Shown here: positions 1 to 7,197 of the stretch, one piece after another
Position numbering within the stretch: position 1 is the stretch's first letter
How the letters are laid out: every line of letters begins with the position of its first letter
Assembly (NCBI RefSeq): GCF_042675705.1
Contig: NZ_JBHTJJ010000002.1
Origin: Ruegeria arenilitoris
GTDB taxonomy: Bacteria; Pseudomonadota; Alphaproteobacteria; Rhodobacterales; Rhodobacteraceae
Strand: one strand, 5' to 3'
DNA: 64,000 nt
Notes under the pieces: model-generated
What the model was told of the DNA's origin: nothing
Databases searched by the model: none
Seen by the model: the letters and a program-made list of their open reading frames with translations, nothing else
Program-made: the position numbers and the translations under genes

Positions 1-764
1 GTCGTGGTGGCACCGGTGCCGGTGATCGTGCCCGGCAGCAGGTTCATGGCGGGCGAGCCGATGAACTGGGCCACGAATTCATTGTCGGGCGTCTCGTACA
101 GCTCCAGCGGCGTGCCAACCTGTGCGATGCCTTTGTTGGCCAGAACCACGATCCGGCTGGCCAGGGTCATCGCCTCGACCTGATCGTGGGTGACGTAGAT
201 CATCGTGCTGTCAGGCATCGCCTCTTTAAGGCGCGCGATCTCGATCCGCGTGGCCACCCGCAGCGCGGCATCCAAGTTCGACAGCGGCTCGTCGAACAGA
301 TAGACCTTGGGGTCGCGCACGATGGCCCGGCCGATGGCGACCCGCTGACGCTGACCGCCCGACAGAGCCTTGGGCAGACGGTCCAGAAACGGTTCCAGCT
401 GCAGGATCTGCGCCGCGCGGTTCACCGCGGCGTCGATCTGATCGGCGGGCATCTTGGCGATCTTCAGGGCAAAGGCCATGTTCTCGCGCACGGTCATGTG
501 CGGATACAGCGCATAGCTTTGGAACACCATGGCGATGCCGCGCTGTGCCGGGGGCACATCGTTCATCACCTGCCCCTCGATTTCCAGCGTCCCGCCCGAA
601 ATGCGTTCCAGGCCCGCGATCATCCGCAGCAGGGTGGACTTGCCGCAGCCCGAGGGGCCGACGAACACGATCAACTCGCCGCGCTCGATCTCGAGGTTGA
701 TGTCCTTGAGGACATCGACATTGCCATAGGTTTTGGCGACATCGGTCAGCTTGAGCTCGGACAT
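1..764 (-). CDS. aglK: Alpha-glucoside ABC transporter ATP-binding protein AglK (C-terminus beyond window)
   Basis: Cytoplasmic ATPase that powers sugar import through the AglF/AglG permeases (MsmK/UgpC/MalK-like family). The first 254 residues are visible. They contain Walker A (VGPSGCGKST), the Q-loop region (MVFQSYALYPHMTV), the ABC signature (LSGGQRQR) and Walker B (VYLFDEPLSNLD), followed by the switch histidine (YVTHDQVEAMTL). The C-terminal regulatory OB-fold domain lies outside the window. The gene starts only three bases after the aglA stop, with AAAGGGT as ribosome binding site inside the aglA end, so it is the last visible gene of the aglEFGAK operon. Substrate assignment is inferred from the operon. 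Confidence 0.93.
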   Translation of the reverse strand, partial: MSELKLTDVAKTYGNVDVLKDINLEIERGELIVFVGPSGCGKSTLLRMIAGLERISGGTLEIEGQVMNDVPPAQRGIAMVFQSYALYPHMTVRENMAFALKIAKMPADQIDAAVNRAAQILQLEPFLDRLPKALSGGQRQRVAIGRAIVRDPKVYLFDEPLSNLDAALRVATRIEIARLKEAMPDSTMIYVTHDQVEAMTLASRIVVLANKGIAQVGTPLELYETPDNEFVAQFIGSPAMNLLPGTITGTGATT

Positions 765-767
765 GGG

Positions 768-2423
768 TTACCCTTTCTCTCGGACCATCAGGCAGAATTG
801 CGACGGCGCCAGCGTGGCGCGGCCCTGCACCCCGATAGCGCCCAGATCCTGACCGATGCAGCGCCAGTTGCCTTCGGGCAGGTCGATTTCCGCGGCGCCA
901 TCGCCCAGATTGAAGGCGCAGAACACCTGCTGAGTATCATCCTCACGCAGGAAGCTGAGGATCGGGCCGGTTTCGCGCATGTCGGACTGGGTGCCCGACA
1001 TCAGCGCCGGATACTCATGGCGCAAAGCGATGGCGCGACGATAATGGTTCAGCACCGACTGCGGGTCGGCGTCCATCCGGTCCACGGCGCGCTCGGCCTG
1101 CGCGGTGCTGACGGGCAGCCAGGGCGCACCGGTGGTAAAGCCCGACTGTTCGTCCTGCGCGGCCCAGACCATGGGCGTGCGGCAGCCGTCGCGGCCCTTG
1201 TATTCAGGCCAGAACTCGATGCCATAGGGGTCCTGCAGGTGCTCAAAGGGCACGTCGGCCTCGGGCAGGCCAAGCTCTTCGCCCTGATACAGGCAGGCCG
1301 AGCCGCGCAGGCACATCATCAGAACCGCGTGCTGCCGGATGCCGGCCTCGTCCAGATCCCAGCGCGAGGCGTGGCGCTGCACGTCGTGGTTGGAGAACGC
1401 CCAGCACGGCCAGGCGTCGCCGGCCTTGGACAGAAGCTGGTCAAACACATGCTTTGTGTATTCTGCCGTCAGGCGGCGTTTTTCTAGAAATTCAAAGGCA
1501 TAGCACATGTGCATGCGCTTGTCGCCACGGGTGTATTCGCCCATGATCTCGAGCCCACGCTGTGCGTCGCCCACCTCGCCCAGACAGGCGCGACCGTCAT
1601 ATTGGTCGGTCAGAGCGCGCAGCCGTTCCAGGAAGGCGATGTTTTCCGGCTGGCTCTTGGAATACAGGTGGTCCTGATGGTTGTAGGGGTTGACCATCGG
1701 CGCGATGGTTGCGTTGCGCTGATCCAGCGGCAGCGCCGGGTTGTCGCGCAGTTGCGCGTCGTGGAAGTAGAAGTTGATCGTGTCCAGCCGGAACCCGTCA
1801 ACGCCCATGTCCAGCCAGAACCGCGCCACGTCCAGCAGCGCGTCCTGCACATCGGGGTTGTGGAAATTCAGGTCCGGCTGCGAGGTCAGGAAGTTGTGCA
1901 GGTAATACTGCTGCCGGCGCGTATCCCATTGCCAGGCCGAGCCGCCGAAGATCGACAGCCAGTTGTTGGGCGGGGTCCCGTCAGGTTTGGGATCGGCCCA
2001 GACATACCAGTCGGCCTTGGGGTTTTCGCGGTTGCTGCGGCTTTCGACGAACCACGGATGCTGGTCCGAGGTATGCGACAGCACCAGGTCGATCATCACC
2101 CGCAGACCCAGACCATGGGCGCGGTCCAGCAACGTCTGGAAATCCTCCATCCTGCCGAACATCGGATCGATGGCGCGATAGTCGCTGACATCGTACCCAA
2201 AATCCTTCATCGGCGACTTGAAAAAGGGCGAGATCCAGATCGCATCGACCCCCAGTCCGGCGATGTAGTCCAGCCGCCGGGTAATGCCCCGCAGGTCTCC
2301 GATGCCGTCGCCGTTGCTGTCCTGAAAGCTGCGCGGGTAGATCTGATAGATCACCCCGCCGCGCCACCAGTCGGACGCCGTCTTGGTTGAGTGCTTGAGG
2401 TCCACGTTGTTCTGCACGTTCAT
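768..2423 (-). CDS. aglA: Alpha-glucosidase AglA (GH13)
   Basis: Intracellular hydrolase that cleaves imported alpha-glucosides (maltose, sucrose or trehalose type) to monosaccharides. About 551 residues, usual for GH13 alpha-glucosidases/oligo-1,6-glucosidases. The conserved GH13 regions are visible: nucleophile aspartate in DGFRLDT near residue 214, acid/base glutamate in CLGEVG near 283, and the transition-state stabilising aspartate in FSNHDVQR near 347. No signal peptide, so it is cytoplasmic. The ATG at 2423 is preferred over a GTG one codon upstream. The gene sits between aglG and aglK as in the Sinorhizobium agl operon. Exact bond preference cannot be read from the sequence. Confidence 0.95.
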   Translation of the reverse strand: MNVQNNVDLKHSTKTASDWWRGGVIYQIYPRSFQDSNGDGIGDLRGITRRLDYIAGLGVDAIWISPFFKSPMKDFGYDVSDYRAIDPMFGRMEDFQTLLDRAHGLGLRVMIDLVLSHTSDQHPWFVESRSNRENPKADWYVWADPKPDGTPPNNWLSIFGGSAWQWDTRRQQYYLHNFLTSQPDLNFHNPDVQDALLDVARFWLDMGVDGFRLDTINFYFHDAQLRDNPALPLDQRNATIAPMVNPYNHQDHLYSKSQPENIAFLERLRALTDQYDGRACLGEVGDAQRGLEIMGEYTRGDKRMHMCYAFEFLEKRRLTAEYTKHVFDQLLSKAGDAWPCWAFSNHDVQRHASRWDLDEAGIRQHAVLMMCLRGSACLYQGEELGLPEADVPFEHLQDPYGIEFWPEYKGRDGCRTPMVWAAQDEQSGFTTGAPWLPVSTAQAERAVDRMDADPQSVLNHYRRAIALRHEYPALMSGTQSDMRETGPILSFLREDDTQQVFCAFNLGDGAAEIDLPEGNWRCIGQDLGAIGVQGRATLAPSQFCLMVREKG

Positions 2424-2432
2424 CACACGCCC

Positions 2433-3581
2433 TTATTTGACTGAACCGGCCAGCAATCCGCGGACCAGGTATTTCTGCATTGCAAAGAAGACGACCAGCG
2501 GCACCGCGATCGACACGAATGCGGCCGTTGCCAGGATTTCCCAATTGCCGCCCCGCGTGCCCAGAAGCTCGACGATACTGTTGGTCATCACGGTGGTTTC
2601 GCCGGATGCGTCGATCAGGAACACCTTGGCCACCAGCAGGTCGTTCCATGTCCACAGGAACTGGAAGATGGCGAACGAGGCCAGCGCCGGAAAGCTCAGC
2701 GGCAGGATCAGCTTGGTGAAGATTTGAAACTCGGTGGCGCCATCGACCCGCGCATTCTCGATCAGGTCGCGGGGCAGCCCGGCCATGTAGTTGCGCAGAA
2801 GATAGATAGCCAAGGGCATGCCAAAGCCGGTATGGGCCAGCCAGACACCCAGATACCCCTTGCCGATGCCGATGTTCAGGTGGAACTTGAGCAGCGGGAT
2901 CAGCGCCAATTGCAAGGGCACGACCAGCAGACCAACCACCGCGGCGATCAACAGCGCACGGCCCGGGAAATCCATCCAGGCCAGCGCATAGGCCGCGAAA
3001 GCCGCCACCAGGATCGGGATGATCGTGGCCGGAATCGTGACCGTCAACGTGTTGAAGAACGCCTTGGCCATGCTGTCAGTGCTGTCCTCGGCCAGCAGGA
3101 CCTTGTGGTAATTGTCCAGCGTGAATTCGGGCGGCAGTTCGGCGGTCACGAAGACCCGCGTGCCCCGGCTGCCGGTGAATTCCTCGGTGTTCTCCATCCG
3201 GTAGTCGCCATTGGCCTGAACGGTGACCGTGCCGCCCTTGCGCAACTCGGCCGTCTGGCCCGGCTCAAACGCATCGATCTCGCGCGAGCTGATGCCCCAT
3301 TTCGAGATGCGCGCCGTGGTTCCGGCGTCAAACAGGTTGCCCTCGATCACATACAGGCCGTTTTCCTGCACCTGGGTGTCGGGCGCGGCGCTGCGCAGCG
3401 TCAGGTTCTGCTCGGACGGGAAAATCGCCCGCCACCAGCCGCTGGTCGCGATCTGGTCCGCCGTGCGGAAGGACGAGATGAACAGGCCCAGCGTGGGCAC
3501 CACCCACAGCACCACCAGAAACAGAACCGAGGCATGTACGGCCCATCTGAGCGCCGGGCGGGTTCCTGCGATCTCACTCAT
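2433..3581 (-). CDS. aglG: Alpha-glucoside ABC transporter permease AglG
   Basis: Inner-membrane permease of the MalG type, 382 residues. The first membrane segment is followed by a long soluble insert (about residues 45-150) before the remaining five segments; this insert makes the protein about 100 residues longer than ordinary MalG-like permeases and is a known feature of AglG. The EAA loop that contacts the ATPase is visible (ENARVDGATEFQIFTKLILP). A GGAGGGTG ribosome binding site lies just upstream, in the short gap after aglF. It forms the channel with AglF. Confidence 0.93.
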   Translation of the reverse strand: MSEIAGTRPALRWAVHASVLFLVVLWVVPTLGLFISSFRTADQIATSGWWRAIFPSEQNLTLRSAAPDTQVQENGLYVIEGNLFDAGTTARISKWGISSREIDAFEPGQTAELRKGGTVTVQANGDYRMENTEEFTGSRGTRVFVTAELPPEFTLDNYHKVLLAEDSTDSMAKAFFNTLTVTIPATIIPILVAAFAAYALAWMDFPGRALLIAAVVGLLVVPLQLALIPLLKFHLNIGIGKGYLGVWLAHTGFGMPLAIYLLRNYMAGLPRDLIENARVDGATEFQIFTKLILPLSFPALASFAIFQFLWTWNDLLVAKVFLIDASGETTVMTNSIVELLGTRGGNWEILATAAFVSIAVPLVVFFAMQKYLVRGLLAGSVK

Positions 3582-3592
3582 GACGCACCCTC

Positions 3593-4600
3593 CTATTCCA
3601 TTTCCTTGCGCGCGTTGCGCACGTTCCAGACAAGGATCGGCGTCACCAGCAGCATGATCACCATGGCCGAGGCCGAACCCACGCCCCAGTCATTGGCGCG
3701 GAACAGCTTGTCGAACATGTAATTGGCCAAGACCTGTGTCTCCCACTGGCCGTTGGTCATGGCGAACACGATGTCGAACACCTTCAGCACGACGATGGTG
3801 ATCGTTGTCCACACCACCAGAATCGTGGTCTTGATCTGCGGCACTTTGATCTTGAAGAAGATCTGGAACGGGCTTGCGCCATCCAGAATGGCGGCCTCGA
3901 CCGTTTCTTCGGGAATGCCGCGCAGGGCCGCCGACAGGATCACCATGGCAAAGCCCGTCTGAATCCAGACCAGCACGATCATCAGAAAGAAATTGTTCCA
4001 GAACGGAATCGTCAGCCAAGTCTGCGGGTCGGTTCCGCCAAAGAAGATGTACAGGGCATTCAGCATTCCGATCTGGTCCTGCTCGACCGGGCGAGTGTCA
4101 TAGACAAGCTTCCAGATCACCGAAGCGCCCACGAACGAGATCGCCATCGGCATGAAGATCAACGACTTGGCGATATTGCCCCAACGGATGCGGTCGGTCA
4201 GCTGGGCGACCAACAGGCCAAATGCTGTCGACAGCGCCGGGACCACGATCAGCCACAGCATGTTGTTGCGCATCGCTTCCCAGAATTTGGGCTCTCCCAT
4301 CATCTGGGCGTAGTTGTCCAGACCCACCCACTCGTATCCGCCGCCGGGCACCCGGTCGGTCAGGGACAGGCGCAGCGTTTCCACCACAGGATAGGCCAGG
4401 TACAGCCCCAGCGCGACCAGAGCGGGGAATAGAAACAACCATGGCCGGACCATGTTTGCCCGATTGATGTTGCGCCCGGCGTTCGGGCCGCGCGGCGGGA
4501 ACAGAATCTTGTCCAGAAACTGGTTGGACAGATAGAAGTAACCAACGCAGGCGGATACGCCGATGGCGATCGTCAGCAGACCTTGCAATGCGGGATGCAT
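3593..4600 (-). CDS. aglF: Alpha-glucoside ABC transporter permease AglF
   Basis: Inner-membrane permease of the MalF type, 335 residues, with membrane segments at about residues 8-25, 53-72 and four more downstream. The EAA motif reads EAAILDGASPFQIFFKIKVP. Partner of AglG. The ATG follows GGGAGGGTGAC, a strong ribosome binding site, and is separated from aglE by a hairpin-bearing spacer. Position and sequence fit the AglF subunit of aglEFGAK operons. Confidence 0.93.
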   Translation of the reverse strand: MHPALQGLLTIAIGVSACVGYFYLSNQFLDKILFPPRGPNAGRNINRANMVRPWLFLFPALVALGLYLAYPVVETLRLSLTDRVPGGGYEWVGLDNYAQMMGEPKFWEAMRNNMLWLIVVPALSTAFGLLVAQLTDRIRWGNIAKSLIFMPMAISFVGASVIWKLVYDTRPVEQDQIGMLNALYIFFGGTDPQTWLTIPFWNNFFLMIVLVWIQTGFAMVILSAALRGIPEETVEAAILDGASPFQIFFKIKVPQIKTTILVVWTTITIVVLKVFDIVFAMTNGQWETQVLANYMFDKLFRANDWGVGSASAMVIMLLVTPILVWNVRNARKEME

Positions 4601-4626
4601 GTCACCCTCCCTGGCGACAATGGGTT

Positions 4627-4651
4627 GGGCAACCCGAAGGTCGGGTTGCCC
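4627..4651 (-). other. Intercistronic hairpin between aglE and aglF
   Basis: Perfect 11-base inverted repeat (GGGCAACCCGA / TCGGGTTGCCC) with a 3-base loop in the short gap between the binding-protein gene and the first permease gene. There is no U-run, so it is unlikely to be a full terminator. Similar hairpins in sugar ABC operons stabilise the upstream mRNA and allow an excess of binding protein over membrane subunits; that role is inferred. Confidence 0.7.
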
Positions 4652-4663
4652 GGTTTCACGGCT

Positions 4664-5932
4664 TTACTGGATCGCGTCCCAAGACGCCTGGATCTCGTCG
4701 GCCACTTCTTGCGCGGGTTTGCCACCGGCATAGTCGACCATGCCCGTCCAGAACGTGCCTGCGCCAACCGCACCCGGCATCAGGTCAGACCCGTCAAAGC
4801 GGAAGGTGGTCGCACCCAGAAGAATGTCGTTCATCTTCTTCAGGGTCGGGTCCGAGAAGGCCGAGGTATCGACACCCTTGTGCGGGGTCAAAAAACCGCT
4901 GAGCGCCATCCAGGTCTCATGCGCCTCGGGCGTCTGCAGATAGGCGATCAGGTCATGCGCGGCGGGGCTGTCATTGGTGATCGCCCACAGGGTGCCCGCG
5001 CCCAGAACCGGGCTGCCCAGATCCTTGCCTTCATAGGCCGGGAAGTAAAAGAAGTCCGCATCTTCACCCACGACCGTGCCTTCGGGGAAGAAGGCCGGGA
5101 TGAACGAGGCCTGACGGTGCATGTAGCATTGCGGCGGCGAGCTGAACATGCCTTTGGGGCTGTCGCGAAAATCCGTGGTTGCAACCGCACCGGCCCCACC
5201 GGCGACATAGTCGTCATTGCGGGCGAATGCACCGAATTCCTCGATCGCGGCCACGACCTTGGGATCGTTGAATTTCAGCTCGTTGGCAACCCACGCGTCA
5301 TAATCCTCCGGGGATTGGGTGCGCAGCATCATGTCCTCGACCCAGTCGGTCGCAGGCCAGCCAGTTGCGCCACCCGACCCCAGGCCGATGCACCAGGGCG
5401 TGCCACCATCTGCGACGATCTGGTCGGTCAGGGCCTTGAGTTCTTCCATCGTGGTCGGGACTTCATATCCCGCGTCCTCGAAATTCTCGGGCACGTACCA
5501 GACCAGCGATTTCACATCGACCTTGTAGAAGAAGCCGTAGAGATGATCCTGACCGTCCGGCCCAGCGTAAGTGCCCAGATCGACCCAGGACTGGCCCGCG
5601 GCATAGTTGTCCCGGATCCAGTCGGCGGTCCCGTCAGCAAGCGGTGTCAGAAACCCGGCCTTCGCCATGTCGGCAGCAAGACCCGGCTGGGGGAACACGG
5701 CGATGTTCGGTGCCGATCCGGCCTCGGCGTCGATGCGGATCTGCTGCTCGAAGCTGTCCGACCCGACATAGGCATATTCATGACCGGTGGCCGCGGCAAA
5801 GCCGTCCAGAACCTTTTCGACATTCTCCTGGTCCGGGCCAAGCCACGGGCCGAACACGGTGACCTTTTCGGCCTGCGCCGCGCCCGCCATCAGGGCGAAA
5901 GTGGCCGCACCTGCCAAAAGCGAGTGTTTCAT
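4664..5932 (-). CDS. aglE: Alpha-glucoside ABC transporter periplasmic binding protein AglE
   Basis: Periplasmic solute-binding protein that delivers alpha-glucosides to AglFG. 422 residues with a Sec signal peptide (hydrophobic core LLAGAATFALMAGAAQA, cleavage after AQA near residue 21). ATG 5932 is chosen over one five codons upstream because GGAGG lies 7 bases before it and the signal peptide then has normal length. First gene of the minus-strand operon, preceded by a perfect 16-base palindrome likely to be the AglR operator. Confidence 0.93.
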   Translation of the reverse strand: MKHSLLAGAATFALMAGAAQAEKVTVFGPWLGPDQENVEKVLDGFAAATGHEYAYVGSDSFEQQIRIDAEAGSAPNIAVFPQPGLAADMAKAGFLTPLADGTADWIRDNYAAGQSWVDLGTYAGPDGQDHLYGFFYKVDVKSLVWYVPENFEDAGYEVPTTMEELKALTDQIVADGGTPWCIGLGSGGATGWPATDWVEDMMLRTQSPEDYDAWVANELKFNDPKVVAAIEEFGAFARNDDYVAGGAGAVATTDFRDSPKGMFSSPPQCYMHRQASFIPAFFPEGTVVGEDADFFYFPAYEGKDLGSPVLGAGTLWAITNDSPAAHDLIAYLQTPEAHETWMALSGFLTPHKGVDTSAFSDPTLKKMNDILLGATTFRFDGSDLMPGAVGAGTFWTGMVDYAGGKPAQEVADEIQASWDAIQ

Positions 5933-5974
5933 TGATTTTCCTCCCAACTGTATCCGCGCGTGTGAGACTCAATT

Positions 5975-5990
5975 TTCAAAGCGCTTTGAA
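5975..5990. promoter_or_regulatory. Probable AglR operator 1 (upstream of aglE)
   Basis: Perfect 16-base palindrome TTCAAAGCGCTTTGAA with the central CG typical of LacI/GalR-family operators, in the divergent aglE-aglR control region, about 43 bases before the aglE start. Binding by AglR is inferred from position and from a related site next to aglR. Confidence 0.75.
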
Positions 5991-6141
5991 TGTGGCCGTT
6001 ATCCGCTAACATGTTGGCCCTGTCAATGGCTAGATTTTGACTTGGGCCGCCTACGCCCATGTTTTCATGGTATACTGCAGAGAGTTGCAAAACAACTTGA
6101 CGCAAGCGGCAAATCCCCACACAACAGGGCGCACACACACA

Positions 6142-6157
6142 TTGAAAGCGATTTGAA
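6142..6157. promoter_or_regulatory. Probable AglR operator 2 (upstream of aglR)
   Basis: TTGAAAGCGATTTGAA differs at two positions from the perfect palindrome in front of aglE and ends six bases before the aglR start codon. It overlaps the place where a ribosome binding site would be, suggesting autoregulation. Confidence 0.6.
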
Positions 6158-6163
6158 ACCGCT

Positions 6164-7195
6164 ATGAACCTCAAGCAGCTCTCTCAGATCCTGGGTCTGT
6201 CACAGACGACAGTCAGCCGCGCGCTGAACGGTTACCCAGAGGTGAACGAAGAGACTCGCATGCGGGTTCAGGCGGCGGCGGCCAAACATGGCTATCGACC
6301 GAACGCGCGCGCCAAGGGGCTGGCGACGGGTCGGTCGATGGTGATTGGCCACGTGATCCCCAGCTCGTCGCGCCACGAGATGGTGAACCCGATCTTCGGC
6401 GATTTCGTCGCCGGCGCGGTCAAGAAATATGCCGAGCACGGCTATGACATGATGTTCACCAATGCCGACGACACCTCGATCGAGGACGCCTATCGCAGCC
6501 TGTTCCAGCGCGGTGCGGTCGACGGCGTGGTGCTGCAGGGCCCAAAAGTGAACGAGCCGCGGATTGAGGTTTTGACCCGGATGCAGGTTCCGTTCATCGT
6601 GCATGGCCGATCCACTGGCGTCAGCGTGCCCTATGACTGGATCGACGTGAACAACAAAAGCTCATTCCTGCGCGCCACCCGCTTTCTGATCGACCTGGGC
6701 CACCGGCGGATCGCGCTGATCAACGGGCTGGAGGACATGGACTTTGCCCAAAGGCGCCGCGACGGGTATCTCGAGGCGCTGAAACAGGCCGGCCTGTCGC
6801 CCGACCCGGCCCTGATGCGCAGCGCCGAGATGACCGAGGTCTATGGCCATCACGAAACCCGCGACATGCTGCGGCTGGACGATCCGCCCACCGCGATCCT
6901 GACCTCGTCGATGATCTCGGCCATCGGGGTGCGGCGCGCGCTGGACGAGGCCGGGCTGAAAATGGGCCGCGACGTGTCGGTGATCGCCCATGACGATGAC
7001 CTGTCCTATCTGAAGAACGGGCAGGACGTTCCGATCTTTACCGCCACCCGGTCTTCGGTGCGCCACGCCGGCGAACTGGCCGCCGAGATGCTGATCGAGC
7101 GCATCCGCGCGCCCCACGATCCGGCCAAGACTAGATTGCTCGAGGCCGAACTGGTAGTCGGCGGCTCGACCGGTCCCGCCCCCAACAGGTTCTGA
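6164..7195 (+). CDS. aglR: LacI/GalR-family transcriptional regulator AglR
   Basis: Cytoplasmic DNA-binding repressor, 343 residues. The N-terminal helix-turn-helix is unmistakable (LSQILGLSQTTVSRALNGYP, residues 5-24), followed by the hinge helix (NARAKGLATGRS) and a periplasmic-binding-protein-like sensor domain to the end. It is divergent from aglE and immediately upstream of the beta-glucosidase/glucokinase gene (two bases between stop and next ATG), as AglR is in rhizobial agl loci. The inducer is probably an alpha-glucoside; this is inference. Confidence 0.9.
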   Translation: MNLKQLSQILGLSQTTVSRALNGYPEVNEETRMRVQAAAAKHGYRPNARAKGLATGRSMVIGHVIPSSSRHEMVNPIFGDFVAGAVKKYAEHGYDMMFTNADDTSIEDAYRSLFQRGAVDGVVLQGPKVNEPRIEVLTRMQVPFIVHGRSTGVSVPYDWIDVNNKSSFLRATRFLIDLGHRRIALINGLEDMDFAQRRRDGYLEALKQAGLSPDPALMRSAEMTEVYGHHETRDMLRLDDPPTAILTSSMISAIGVRRALDEAGLKMGRDVSVIAHDDDLSYLKNGQDVPIFTATRSSVRHAGELAAEMLIERIRAPHDPAKTRLLEAELVVGGSTGPAPNRF

Positions 7196-7197
7196 AC

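Noticed and set aside
186..1487. Long plus-strand open frame (433 codons) opposite aglK and aglA
   Set aside because: It lies antisense to two clear genes, has no domain-like content and is the usual consequence of high GC third positions.
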